The notes beneath the pieces are model-generated. The model saw only the letters and a program-made list of their open reading frames with translations, was not told the origin of the DNA and did no database searches. This document shows positions 32,278-42,897 of a stretch of DNA of 64,000 bases, one piece after another. Within the stretch, counting starts at the first letter, position 1; each line of letters starts with the position of its first letter. The translations under genes were made by a program, and so were the position numbers. Source of the DNA: Mycolicibacterium chlorophenolicum (GTDB lineage: Bacteria; Actinomycetota; Actinomycetes; Mycobacteriales; Mycobacteriaceae); NCBI RefSeq assembly GCF_001044235.1, contig NZ_JYNL01000014.1, positions 955 through 64,954 of the forward strand. The letters are read 5' to 3'.

Positions 32278-32837
32278 CGTTGAAGCCTCTGCTGAAGTGT
32301 CGTTCGGGCGCGGTGATGATGCCCCCGCGCCCCGTCCGGGCTCAGACTCAGGATCGTCCCGATCTGGGGGAAGGTCAATTCCTCGACCTCCCGCAACAGC
32401 CAGACCGCGCGCTGGCGGGGTGGCAGTTCGGCGAGGGCCTCCTCCAGCGCCCCGAGGAATTCGGTGTTCGAGACGTTGGCGAACGGATCGGCCGAGGCCG
32501 ACGCGTCCGCCGGGTCGAGCAGCCGGTCATCGAGCGGCACCGCCCGCTTGACGCGGTGCGAGTCGACGACCTTGCGGGCGCAGATCGCGAAGAGCCATGT
32601 CCGCGGGCTGGATTCGCCCCGGAAACGGTCGATCTGGCGCCATGCCGCGACGAATGTCTCCTGCACGATGTCCTGCACGGCCGCGTCGTCGCGGGTCATC
32701 CGGCGCGCATAGCGGTGCAGGGCGGGCCCGTGCCGGCGGATCAGGGTCTCGAACGCCGATCGATCTCCGGCGGCGGCCGCCGCCGCCAGCTCGCGGTCGT
32801 CGACCTCGCGATCCACCGTGGGGTCGCCGGCAAGCAT
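32268..32837 (-). CDS. ECF-type RNA polymerase sigma factor
   Basis: Protein of 189 residues from ATG 32837. Region 2: DRSAFETLIRRHGPALHRYA, then DIVQETFVAAWRQIDRFRGE. Region 4: ALAELPPRQRAVWLLREVEE and LTFPQIGTILSLSPDGARGH, with HHRARTTLQQ at the end in place of the usual SRLHRAR. The open frame reaches further upstream (32933), but those residues look non-native. It is divergent from an Asp23 gene and coupled to another, which suggests that it controls this envelope-stress module. No anti-sigma factor with a zinc motif is present next to it. Confidence 0.85.
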   Translation of the reverse strand: MLAGDPTVDREVDDRELAAAAAAGDRSAFETLIRRHGPALHRYARRMTRDDAAVQDIVQETFVAAWRQIDRFRGESSPRTWLFAICARKVVDSHRVKRAVPLDDRLLDPADASASADPFANVSNTEFLGALEEALAELPPRQRAVWLLREVEELTFPQIGTILSLSPDGARGHHHRARTTLQQRLQRWR

Positions 32838-32999
32838 CGGCCGATCGGTCCTCTCGAGGCATCCGGAAAACGAAAACGCGTGACGCCGAGAGCCTAGCCA
32901 CGAGCCGCGGCGATGATGTGGTCGGTGACACATTCGTCAGACATTCGGTTCGTCCGTCGTCCACCGACCAACCGGGTGACTCAACGAAAAGGAGCAGAC

Positions 33000-33398
33000 A
33001 TGAGCACCGATCAGGGCAAGACCACGATCGCTGATGCCGTGGTGTCGAAAATCGCCGGGCTGGCCGCGCGTGAGGTCACCGGCGTGCACGCGCTGGGTGG
33101 CAGCGCGAGCCGCGCGGTGGGCGCGCTGCGGGAGCGGATCCCGGGCGCCACGGTCAACCACGCCCAGGGCGTGTCGGTCGAGGTCGGAGAGAAGCAGGCC
33201 GCCGTCGACATCGACATCGTCGCCGACTACGGCGTGGCCATCGCCGATCTGGCGTCGGGCATCCGGCGTAACGTCATCGCCGCCATCGAGCGGATGACCG
33301 GCCTGGAGGTTGTCGAGGTGAACATCGCCGTCCACGACGTCTTCGTCGCCGACGAGGACGACGCCGAACGCGACGACCGCCCGGCGAGGGTCGAATGA
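33000..33398 (+). CDS. Asp23/Gls24 family envelope stress protein
   Basis: Protein of 132 residues, canonical Asp23 family: TTIADAVVSKIAGLAAREVT, GVHALGG, VEVGEKQAAVDIDIVADYGV and RRNVIAAIERMTGLEVVEVN, ending in an acidic tail. ATG 33000 is preceded by AAGGAG at 6 bp; the open frame to 32913 is not used. Asp23 forms a membrane-associated network in Staphylococcus; in actinobacteria the role is poorly known. Coupled by ATGA to the next gene and divergent from the sigma factor, sharing the 162-bp control region. Confidence 0.85.
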   Translation: MSTDQGKTTIADAVVSKIAGLAAREVTGVHALGGSASRAVGALRERIPGATVNHAQGVSVEVGEKQAAVDIDIVADYGVAIADLASGIRRNVIAAIERMTGLEVVEVNIAVHDVFVADEDDAERDDRPARVE

Positions 33399-33676
33399 CC
33401 CGGCAGGAACGGGCGGACGCGGTCGCCGAACTCGTGCGGGCGGTGCCGGGTGTGGCCGATCTGCATCCCGGCATGTTCGGTGAGGTCGGCACCTATCTGC
33501 CCGGCCGCCGGGTGCCCGGGATCCGGTTCGGCGACGACACCATCGCCGTCCACATCACGGTGCTGGAGGGCGCTGCCGTGCGGGAGACCGCCGCCGCCGT
33601 CCGCGCCGCCGTGTCCCGGGAGTGGCCGGGCGTGGCGGTCGACGTCACGGTCGAGGACGTGGCCGCGCGCGACTGA
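33395..33676 (+). CDS. Small Asp23-associated protein
   Basis: Protein of 93 residues that overlaps the previous gene (ATGA). It reads ERADAVAELVRAVPGVADLH, then GEVGTYLPGRRVPGIRFGDD and HITVLEGAAVRETAAAVRAA. The alternation of a short strand, GR-x-P-G-I-R and an amphipathic helix suggests a divergent Asp23-like fold, the third in this cluster. Likely a partner of the 132-residue Asp23 protein. No membrane segment is visible in either. Confidence 0.65.
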   Translation: MTRQERADAVAELVRAVPGVADLHPGMFGEVGTYLPGRRVPGIRFGDDTIAVHITVLEGAAVRETAAAVRAAVSREWPGVAVDVTVEDVAARD

Positions 33677-33779
33677 GGTCCGCGTCTCACAACGGGTCCG
33701 GCACCGCGGTGAGCACACCGTGATGGGCGCTTCACACGGCGCGACACAGTGGCAATATCGGCTTCCTAGCCTGAGCGGC

Positions 33780-36302
33780 ATGCCCACTTCACGCGTCGTG
33801 GTCGTCGGCCACGGCATGGTCGCGCACCGCTTCATCGAGGCCCTGCGTTCCCGCGACACCGAGGACCGCTGGCACGTGACGGTGCTGGCCGAGGAGCTCG
33901 ACGCGGCCTATGACCGGGTCGGTCTGACCGGCTACACCGAGCACTGGGAGCGCTCCCGGCTCGCACTTCCCGGCAATCTGTACGGCGGTGACGACCTCGT
34001 CGACGTGCGCCTCGGTCGGCGCGTCACCGCGCTCGATTCGGCCGCCACGACGGTGACCACTGCCGACGGCGCCGAATTCCGTTATGACGCACTGGTGCTG
34101 GCCACCGGCTCGTATGCCTTCGTGCCGCCGGTTCCCGGCCACGACCTGCCGCAGTGCCACGTGTACCGCACGCTCGACGACCTCGACGCGATCCGGGCCG
34201 ACGCCGCCCGCGCAGTGACTGCCGCCTCCGGTGACGCCGCCGGTGTCGTCATCGGAGGCGGGCTGCTCGGACTCGAGGCGGCCAACGCACTGCGCAGCTT
34301 CGGGCTGACCCCGCACGTGGTGGAGATGGCGCCGCGGCTGATGGCCCAGCAACTCGACGAGGCCGGTGGCGCCCTGCTGGGCCGGATGGTCGGCGCGCTG
34401 GGCATCGACGTGCACGTCGGGGTCGGCACCGAGCGCATCGAACCCGCACAGGCGGGGGTGCGGGTCACCCTGAGCGATGGGCAGACGGTGGACGCGGGCG
34501 TGGTGGTGTTCGCGGCGGGGGTGCGGCCGCGCGACGAGCTCGCCCGCGTCGCCGGACTGGCGGTCGCCGAGCGCGGCGGTGTGCTCACCGACGCCTCCTG
34601 CGCCACAAGAGATCCGCGGATCTACGCGATCGGCGAGGTCGCGGCCATCGACGGCCGCTGCTACGGCCTGGTCGGACCCGGCTACACCAGCGCCGAGGTG
34701 GTCGCCGACCGATTGCTGGGCGGCGCAGCGGAATTCGGCATCGCGGACATGTCGACCAAACTCAAGCTCCTCGGTGTTGACGTCGCGAGTTTCGGCGACG
34801 CGATGGGCGACACCCCGGACTGCCTGGAGGTGGCCGTCAACGATGCGGTCCGGCAGACCTACGCCAAGCTGGTGCTCTCCGACGACGCGTCGACGCTGCT
34901 CGGCGGCATCCTGGTCGGCGACGCCTCGGCCTACGGGGTGCTGCGCCCGATGGTCGGCGAGCAGCTCCCCGGTGATCCGCTGGCGTTCCTGACCCCGGCC
35001 GGATCAGACGGCAGCGCGGCCGGCGTCGGGGTCGGGGCGCTGCCCGCGACCGCCCAGATCTGCTCCTGCAACAACATCAGCAAGGGCGACGTCACCGATG
35101 CCATCGCTGCCGGCTGCTGCGACGTGGCGGGGCTGAAAGCGTGCACCAGGGCCGGCACGTCGTGCGGTTCGTGCGTGCCCCTGCTCAAGCAGTTGCTCGA
35201 CGCCCAGGGGGTCGAGCAGTCCACGGCGCTGTGCGAACACTTCCCGCAGTCGCGCGCCGAGCTGTTCGAGATCGTCACCGCCACCGAGATCCGCACCTTC
35301 TCCGGGCTGATCGAGCGGTTCGGGTCCGGAAAGGGTTGCGACATCTGCAAACCCGTGGTGGCATCGATTCTCGCTTCCACCGGCACGGGGCACATCCTCG
35401 ACGGAGAACAGGCCTCGCTGCAGGACTCCAACGACCACTTCCTGGCCAACATCCAGCGCAACGGCAGCTACTCGGTGGTGCCGCGGGTGCCGGGTGGGGA
35501 CATCACGCCCGAGCACCTGATCCTGATCGGCGAGATCGCCCGGGACTTCGGCCTCTACACCAAGATCACCGGCGGTCAGCGCATCGACATGTTCGGCGCC
35601 CGGGTCGACCAGCTGCCCGAGATCTGGCGCCGCCTGGTCGACGGGGGCATGGAGTCCGGGCACGCGTACGGCAAGGCGCTGCGCACGGTGAAGAGCTGCG
35701 TGGGCAGCGACTGGTGCCGCTACGGCCAACAGGATTCGGTGCAGATGGCGGTGAACCTCGAGTTGCGCTACCGCGGATTGCGCGCCCCGCACAAGATCAA
35801 GATGGGAGTGTCCGGGTGCGCGCGGGAGTGCGCGGAGGCACGCAGCAAGGACGTCGGCGTCATCGCGACCGAGAACGGCTGGAACCTCTACGTCGGCGGC
35901 AACGGCGGCATGACACCGCGTCACGCCGAGCTGCTGGCATCCGACCTCGACGACGAGACGCTGGTGCGCTACGTCGACCGGTTCCTGATGTTCTACATCC
36001 GGACCGCCGACCGGCTGCAGCGCACCGCGCCGTGGGTCGAGGAGAAGGGTCTCGAGCATGTGCGCGAGGTGGTGTGTGACGACTCGCTGGGCCTGGCAGC
36101 CGAATTCGAGGCCGCGGTCGCCCGGCACGTCGAGGGCTATGCGTGCGAGTGGAAGGGTGTGCTGGAGGACCCGGACAAGCTGTCGCGGTTCGTGTCGTTC
36201 GTGAACGCCCCCGGCGTCGACGATCCCACGGTGACCTTCACCCGATCTGCGGGACGGCTGGTGCCGACGCCGATCGGTATGCCGAAAGTGGTTCAGCGGT
36301 GA
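33780..36302 (+). CDS. nirB: Assimilatory nitrite reductase [NAD(P)H] large subunit
   Basis: Protein of 840 residues that reduces nitrite to ammonia with NAD(P)H. N-terminal FAD/NAD domain (RVVVVGHGMVAHRFIEALRS; second nucleotide motif VVIGGGLLGLEAANALRSFG near residue 160). BFD-like [2Fe-2S] domain near residues 425-470 with CSCNNIS and GTSCGSC, and a second short repeat at GKGCDICKP. Sirohaem/[4Fe-4S] domain with SCVGSDWCRYG (about 640) and GVSGCARECAEA (about 680), so all four cluster cysteines are present. ATG 33780 matches the family start. GTGA coupling with nirD. Corresponds to Rv0252. Confidence 0.93.
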   Translation: MPTSRVVVVGHGMVAHRFIEALRSRDTEDRWHVTVLAEELDAAYDRVGLTGYTEHWERSRLALPGNLYGGDDLVDVRLGRRVTALDSAATTVTTADGAEFRYDALVLATGSYAFVPPVPGHDLPQCHVYRTLDDLDAIRADAARAVTAASGDAAGVVIGGGLLGLEAANALRSFGLTPHVVEMAPRLMAQQLDEAGGALLGRMVGALGIDVHVGVGTERIEPAQAGVRVTLSDGQTVDAGVVVFAAGVRPRDELARVAGLAVAERGGVLTDASCATRDPRIYAIGEVAAIDGRCYGLVGPGYTSAEVVADRLLGGAAEFGIADMSTKLKLLGVDVASFGDAMGDTPDCLEVAVNDAVRQTYAKLVLSDDASTLLGGILVGDASAYGVLRPMVGEQLPGDPLAFLTPAGSDGSAAGVGVGALPATAQICSCNNISKGDVTDAIAAGCCDVAGLKACTRAGTSCGSCVPLLKQLLDAQGVEQSTALCEHFPQSRAELFEIVTATEIRTFSGLIERFGSGKGCDICKPVVASILASTGTGHILDGEQASLQDSNDHFLANIQRNGSYSVVPRVPGGDITPEHLILIGEIARDFGLYTKITGGQRIDMFGARVDQLPEIWRRLVDGGMESGHAYGKALRTVKSCVGSDWCRYGQQDSVQMAVNLELRYRGLRAPHKIKMGVSGCARECAEARSKDVGVIATENGWNLYVGGNGGMTPRHAELLASDLDDETLVRYVDRFLMFYIRTADRLQRTAPWVEEKGLEHVREVVCDDSLGLAAEFEAAVARHVEGYACEWKGVLEDPDKLSRFVSFVNAPGVDDPTVTFTRSAGRLVPTPIGMPKVVQR

Positions 36303-36646
36303 CGGTTCTCGACGATGTCACGGTGTGGACGACGGCGTGCCGCCTGGATGTCCTGCTGCCCAACCGCGGGGTCGGGGTACTGCTGCCCGACGGCGCGCAG
36401 GCCGCGCTGTTCCGTCTCGACGACGGCACCCTGCACGCGGTGGGCAACATCGACCCGTTCACCGGGGCCGCGGTGATCTCCCGCGGCATCGTCGGCGACC
36501 GCGCCGGCCGGCCGATCGTGCAGTCGCCGTTGAAGAAGCAGGCGTTCGCCCTCGACGACGGTGTCTGCCTCGACGACCCCGGCTACGCGCTCCTCGTCTA
36601 CGCCACGCGCGTCACCCCCGCCGGCGACGTGCAGGTCGGCTCCTGA
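36299..36646 (+). CDS. nirD: Nitrite reductase small subunit
   Basis: Protein of 115 residues with a Rieske-like fold that has lost its cluster ligands, as usual for NirD: no C-x-H pair, but GVGVLLPDGAQAALFRLDDG, AVGNIDPFTGAAVISRGIVG and VQSPLKKQAFALDDG align with the family. It binds and stabilises NirB. GTG start overlapping the nirB stop. Corresponds to Rv0253. Followed by a long hairpin at 36651-36708. Confidence 0.92.
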   Translation: MTVLDDVTVWTTACRLDVLLPNRGVGVLLPDGAQAALFRLDDGTLHAVGNIDPFTGAAVISRGIVGDRAGRPIVQSPLKKQAFALDDGVCLDDPGYALLVYATRVTPAGDVQVGS

Positions 36647-36650
36647 TCCG

Positions 36651-36708
36651 CGGAACAGCATTCCTGGTTGCTCTCCGGCCCGTCATCACAGCCGGGAATG
36701 CTATTCCG
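36651..36708. terminator. 17-bp imperfect hairpin after nirD
   Basis: CGGAACAGCATTCCTGG (36651-36667) pairs with CCGGGAATGCTATTCCG (36692-36708), two positions of 17 differing, with a 24-base loop. It starts 5 bp after the nirD stop. No T-run follows, so it may be a mycobacterial-type terminator, an mRNA-stabilising hairpin, or two protein-binding half-sites before fdxA. Confidence 0.5.
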
Positions 36709-36719
36709 TTGTTACCGAA

Positions 36720-36739
36720 CTAGGGACTTTCGGCCCACG
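36720..36739. promoter_or_regulatory. DosR-like box upstream of fdxA
   Basis: GGGACTTTCGGCCC at 36723-36736 fits the core of the DosR (DevR) consensus GGGACTWWAGTCCC with two deviations, and ends about 36 bp before the fdxA ATG. fdxA (Rv2007c) is a member of the dormancy regulon in M. tuberculosis, which makes hypoxia or nitric oxide control likely. Confidence 0.6.
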
Positions 36740-36772
36740 ACGGCGGCGTGAGAACTACTTACCGTCGTAGGC

Positions 36773-37126
36773 ATGACGTATGTGATCGGTAGCGCATGTG
36801 TGGACATCGTCGACAAGTCCTGTGTGCAGGAGTGCCCCGCTGACTGCATCTACGAGGGCGCCCGGGCGATGTACATCAACCCGAACGAGTGCGTGGACTG
36901 CGGCGCCTGCCGCATCGCGTGCCGGGTGGACGCCATCTACTACGAGACCGACCTGCCCGACGAAGAAGCCGCCTCGCTCGAGGACAACGCGGCCTTCTTC
37001 AGCATGGTCCTGCCCGGCCGCGAGGCCCCGCTCGGAGATCCCGGCGGCGCGGCCCGGGTGGGTCGTGTCGGCGCGGACACGCCGCTGGTGGCCGCGCGGC
37101 CGCCGTCAACGACCCCGCACCCCTGA
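36773..37126 (+). CDS. fdxA: 7Fe ferredoxin FdxA
   Basis: Protein of 117 residues very close to FdxA (Rv2007c) as I recall it. [3Fe-4S] ligands C9, C17 and C50; [4Fe-4S] ligands C21, C40, C43 and C46 (ECPADC and CVDCGACRIAC). Pro usually follows the last Cys; here it is Arg (CRVDAI), as also in FdxA of M. tuberculosis. The C-terminal part with FFSMVLPGREAPLGDPGGAA is typical. Low-potential electron carrier; adjacent NirBD uses NAD(P)H, so a direct link is uncertain. A DosR-like box precedes it. It overlaps the convergent CbiX-like gene by 21 bp. Confidence 0.92.
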   Translation: MTYVIGSACVDIVDKSCVQECPADCIYEGARAMYINPNECVDCGACRIACRVDAIYYETDLPDEEAASLEDNAAFFSMVLPGREAPLGDPGGAARVGRVGADTPLVAARPPSTTPHP

Positions 37127-37807
37127 CGCCGCGGGCTCCGACACCAGAGCCCGCTGGAACCGGCTGACGATCAGCCGGGTGATGCCGGGATGTGTGCCGA
37201 GCGGATCGGTCACCAGGTCGGCGCCGCTGTCGCGCAGCCGGTCCTGGAACAGGCCTTCCGAGAGCAGGTACGACGCGACGACCACGCGCCTGCCGCGGCC
37301 CCGCAGCGCGCCGACGGCGTCGGCCACCCGGGGCTGCCCGGTCGCGGCGAACGCGAGTTCCACCCGCGAACCGAGCGTCGCCGACAGCCACGCCGCGGTG
37401 GTGTGCAGGTCGCGCAGCGCCGCCAGATCTGACGTGCCCGCGGCCGCGAGGATCACCGAATCATCAGGCCGCCAGCCACTTTCGATCAGCCGGTCGACGA
37501 GCACCCGCACCAGCTGCGGGTCGGGTCCGAGGGCGCGGGTGACGGTGACGTCGTCGTGGCCGCTGTCGCGTACATGGGCCGGGATGTCGCTGCTGACGTG
37601 GTAACCGCGGGCCAGGAACGCCGGCACCAGCACCGCCGGTTCCCCGGTCCGGGCGCCGAGCACCTCGGCCGGCGTCGGTCCGACGACGTCGACGAACGCG
37701 ACGTGTACCGGCCGGCCCAGCGTTGCCGCCACCCGGGACGCGAGGTCGCCGATCAGCGACACCCCCTGCCGCTTGCGGGTGCCGTGGGCCACCAGCACGT
37801 GAGTCAT
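37106..37807 (-). CDS. Sirohydrochlorin chelatase/CbiX-like protein (Rv0259c-like)
   Basis: Protein of 233 residues with two CbiX-type halves. The N-terminal motif VLVAHGTRKRQGV holds the metal-binding His of class II chelatases; LVPAFLARGYHVSSDIPAHV carries a second His; VVVASYLLSEGLFQDRL belongs to the second half, which is degenerate. It probably inserts Fe2+ into sirohydrochlorin to make sirohaem, the NirB cofactor, and nirBD lies 0.5 kb away. Start overlaps the HemD-like gene (ATGA). Cobalt chelation is the alternative. Confidence 0.82.
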   Translation of the reverse strand: MTHVLVAHGTRKRQGVSLIGDLASRVAATLGRPVHVAFVDVVGPTPAEVLGARTGEPAVLVPAFLARGYHVSSDIPAHVRDSGHDDVTVTRALGPDPQLVRVLVDRLIESGWRPDDSVILAAAGTSDLAALRDLHTTAAWLSATLGSRVELAFAATGQPRVADAVGALRGRGRRVVVASYLLSEGLFQDRLRDSGADLVTDPLGTHPGITRLIVSRFQRALVSEPAASGVRGR

Positions 37808-38946
37808 GAAGCGTAGGCCTCGTCGACGGGTAGTCGGTAGCCGCGTTTGACCACGGTGGCCACCATCTTCTTGTCGCCCAGCGCGGTCCGCAGTCGCAGC
37901 ACCGCGGTCTCGACCGCGTGGGTGTCGGTGCCGCTGCCGGGCAGCGCCCGCAGCAGATCGGCGCGGGACACCACCGCGCCCGGATGCTGCGCCAGCGCCC
38001 GGATCGTGGCCATGGCCGCGGGCGACATCGCCTTCACCGCACCGTCGACGAGCACGCAGTTGCCGCGGATCTCCAGCAGGTGTCCGGCCACCCGGACCGT
38101 GCGCGCCTGCAGCAGCGGCAGTTCGTCGGTGATGTGCCGGGCCAACGCCCCCAACCGCATCCTCTCCGGCGCTGACGTGGGTACCCCGAGCCGGACCAGC
38201 GGGCGCGCGGTGACGGGTCCGACGCACATCGCGTGCACCCCGCCCCGCAGCGCTGCGAGCACCTCAGCCTCGATGCCCATCTCCTGCGCGCGCATCAGCA
38301 CCGACGCGACCGCGGGCGCGGACGTGAAGCTGACCGCGTCGAAGCGCTCCTCGGCGATGCCGGCGACCAGCGCGTCGAAGTCGCCGTTGCGGGGCGCCGG
38401 ATGCCAGCGGTACACCCGGATCGGCACCACATCGGCTCCGGCGGAACGCAATTCGTCGAGGAACTCGGGGAACGGATCCCAGTCGGCGGTGGCGCCGTGC
38501 AGCTGTACCGCGATCCGGCTGCCGGCGATACCGCCCTCGACGAGGTAGTGCAGCACCTCGCGGGAGGACTCCGATTCCGGCGACCACTCCTCGGGCAGGC
38601 CGGCCGCGCGCAGCGCGCCGGTGGCCTTCGGGCCGCGGGACACGATGCGGGCCTTGGCCAGTGCCCCGGTGAGTTCGGTGGCCAGGCCCCAGCCGTCGGC
38701 TGCGGCGACCCAGCCGCGGAAACCGATGCCGGTGGTGGCGATGACGATGTCGGGCGGTTCGTCGATCAGTGCGCGCGTGCGCTGGCGCAGTTCGTCGTCG
38801 TCGGGCAGGGGCACCATCTCGATGGCGGCGGCACTGGTGACGGTCGCGCCGCGACGGGCGAGCAGCGCGGCGAGTTCGTCGGCGCGCCGCGCTGACGTCA
38901 CCGCGACCCGGAATCCGGTGAGCGGCGACCAGTCCGGCTCACTCAT
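37804..38946 (-). CDS. Uroporphyrinogen-III synthase-like domain fused to winged-helix DNA-binding domain (Rv0260c-like)
   Basis: Protein of 380 residues. Residues 1-270 form a HemD-like domain: FRVAVTSARRADELAALLAR, VIATTGIGFRGWVAAADGWG, VQLHGATADWDPFPEFLDEL and FDAVSFTSAPAVASVLMRAQ. Residues ~285-375 are an OmpR/PhoB-type winged helix: NCVLVDGAVKAMSPAAMATI, AVVSRADLLRALPGSGTDTH and KKMVATVVKRGYRLPVDEA. The fusion could sense a tetrapyrrole and regulate sirohaem or nitrite genes. Whether it keeps synthase activity is open, as a separate HemD is expected elsewhere. ATG 38946 is preferred; a GTG two codons upstream is possible. Coupled to the chelatase gene. Confidence 0.85.
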   Translation of the reverse strand: MSEPDWSPLTGFRVAVTSARRADELAALLARRGATVTSAAAIEMVPLPDDDELRQRTRALIDEPPDIVIATTGIGFRGWVAAADGWGLATELTGALAKARIVSRGPKATGALRAAGLPEEWSPESESSREVLHYLVEGGIAGSRIAVQLHGATADWDPFPEFLDELRSAGADVVPIRVYRWHPAPRNGDFDALVAGIAEERFDAVSFTSAPAVASVLMRAQEMGIEAEVLAALRGGVHAMCVGPVTARPLVRLGVPTSAPERMRLGALARHITDELPLLQARTVRVAGHLLEIRGNCVLVDGAVKAMSPAAMATIRALAQHPGAVVSRADLLRALPGSGTDTHAVETAVLRLRTALGDKKMVATVVKRGYRLPVDEAYAS

Positions 38947-39063
38947 GCCCACTGTCTATTCAGGCCGTGTTTCGTGCCGGTTACCCGGTCGTTGCCGGGT
39001 GGTGTCACGGCCGGACAGGGCGTGAATTTCCGCTCACCGCCGGCACCTGCCGACTGTGAGGCC

Positions 39064-41191
<2,128 letters not shown>

Positions 41192-41332
41192 GTGCCAACG
41201 CTACCGTCGAGTAGCTTTTCCGTCCGCTGCTCGCTGCAAGCTCTGTGAACCTTGCCAGAGCTGCCTTATGAAGGGCTCAGAGGAGCGGCCTGTCGCGACG
41301 GTCGGAGGGGTCCTGCGGGGTTGAATGCACGG

Positions 41333-42199
41333 ATGGGTGGGGGGCAGGCGCGCGCCGGTGCGCTGATGGCGGTGACCGCGATGATGTCGGTCCAGTTGGG
41401 CATGGCGGTGGCGGTCAACCTCATCGAGGACATCGGTTCCGACGGCACCGCGTGGCTGCGGCTGGCGTGGGCCGGCCTGCTGCTGCTGGTGGTCGTGCGT
41501 CCCCGTCCGTCGGCGTTCACCCGCAAGACGTTCGGCATGTGCGTCCTGCTCGGCATCGTCAGCGCCGCGGTGTCGCTGTTCTTCATGGCCTCGCTGGACC
41601 GGCAGCCGCTGGGCACCGCCACCGCGCTGGAGTTCCTCGGCCCGCTGACGGTCGCGGCGGCGCACGGCACGGGCCGCGCGCGCCTGGTGTGGCCGGGCCT
41701 GGCGGCGGTCGGGGTGGTGCTGCTGAGTCAGCCGTTCAGCGGCGGCGTCGACCTCAAGGGCGTGGTGTTGGCGCTCACCGCCGGTGCGGCGTGGGCGGTG
41801 TACATCCTGCTGACCCAGAACGTCGGCGACCAGGTGGCCGGGGTGACCGGATTGGCGGTGTCGATGCCCGTCGCCGGTCTGGTGGCGACGTTCACCGTCA
41901 GCCCGGCGGTGTTCGAGCGGATGACGCTGCACATCCTTCTCGTCGGCCTCGGCATGGCGATTCTGCTTCCGGTCGTGCCGTTCGTGCTCGAACTGTTGGC
42001 GCTGCGCCGGCTGACCACGGCAGCGTTCGGCACGCTGATGTGCCTCGAGCCGGCGCTGGCCTTCGTCGTCGGGTTCACGCTCCTGCACCAGAGCCTGGGC
42101 GTCTCGGCGATCATCGGGATCTTCGTCGTCGTGATCGCCGGCGTCGGGGCCGCCCGCAGCGGGGGCCGGCAGGCCGACATGCACATCGAGGTGGGTTAG
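41333..42199 (+). CDS. EamA/RhtA-type small-molecule exporter
   Basis: Protein of 288 residues with ten predicted membrane helices in two EamA halves. Examples are FGMCVLLGIVSAAVSLFFMA, ATALEFLGPLTVAAAHGTGR and LTLHILLVGLGMAILL-like segments near residue 205; LRRLTTAAFGTLMCLEPALA is the typical RhtA signature. Such proteins export threonine, homoserine or purines. ATG 41333 is chosen; a TTG at 41321 is possible. It ends convergently with the queuosine-transporter-like gene, overlapping by 4 bp. Confidence 0.8.
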   Translation: MGGGQARAGALMAVTAMMSVQLGMAVAVNLIEDIGSDGTAWLRLAWAGLLLLVVVRPRPSAFTRKTFGMCVLLGIVSAAVSLFFMASLDRQPLGTATALEFLGPLTVAAAHGTGRARLVWPGLAAVGVVLLSQPFSGGVDLKGVVLALTAGAAWAVYILLTQNVGDQVAGVTGLAVSMPVAGLVATFTVSPAVFERMTLHILLVGLGMAILLPVVPFVLELLALRRLTTAAFGTLMCLEPALAFVVGFTLLHQSLGVSAIIGIFVVVIAGVGAARSGGRQADMHIEVG

Positions 42200-42885
42200 C
42201 CCACCAGCTGGTACGTCGGCTCGTTGCGCTTGATCACGGCGATCACCCGGTAGGTGACGGGCAGCATGACCACCTCGACGGCGGTCTTGTAGAACCAGCC
42301 CAGCGCGGTGTAGACGGCGAAGTCCCGGAAGGTGGAGATGCCGATCGCGCTGGCGGCGATCGTGCAGAACACCAGGGTGTCGCCGAGCTGGCCGACGAAC
42401 GTCGAGCCGACCAGCCGCGCCCACAGGTGCTTCTCCTTGGTGCGCTCCTTGATCGCCACCACCACCCACGCGTTGAGGGTCTGCCCGACGATGAAGCCGG
42501 CCAGCCCGGCGACGATCAGCTGGGTGTAGGCGTGCACGATGTTCTCGAAGTGCTCCTGGTTGGTGTAGAAGTCGGCCGCGGGGAGGTAGATCGTCACCCA
42601 GAAGGCAAGGGCGGCAAGGATGTTCATGGCGAAGCCGGTGAAGATGGCACGGCGGGCGGCCTTGAACCCGTACACCTCGCTGAGCACGTCGCCGATCACG
42701 TAGGTCAGGGGGAACACGATGAAGCCGCCGTCGGTGATGATCGGCCCGAAGGCGACGCCCTTGGTGGCGGTGACGTTGGAGATGATCACCAGGGCGGTGA
42801 ACACGGCGACGAGGATCGGATAGTAGGCCGAGCCCACGCGGGCGAAGGTGGCGTGTCGATCCAGGTCGGTGGGCTGCTCGGTCAC
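42196..42885 (-). CDS. Queuosine precursor transporter-like (YhhQ/VUT family) membrane protein
   Basis: Protein of 229 residues with six helices. Family marks are VFTALVIISNVTATKGVAFG, PLTYVIGDVLSEVYGFKAAR and RLVGSTFVGQLGDTLVFCTI. YhhQ of E. coli imports the queuosine precursors preQ0/preQ1. Mycobacteria lack much of the queuosine pathway as far as I know, so the transported purine may differ. It is flanked by the FecB2-like gene, 12 bp upstream on the same strand. Confidence 0.8.
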   Translation of the reverse strand: MTEQPTDLDRHATFARVGSAYYPILVAVFTALVIISNVTATKGVAFGPIITDGGFIVFPLTYVIGDVLSEVYGFKAARRAIFTGFAMNILAALAFWVTIYLPAADFYTNQEHFENIVHAYTQLIVAGLAGFIVGQTLNAWVVVAIKERTKEKHLWARLVGSTFVGQLGDTLVFCTIAASAIGISTFRDFAVYTALGWFYKTAVEVVMLPVTYRVIAVIKRNEPTYQLVG

Positions 42886-42897
42886 CGGCCCATTAGA

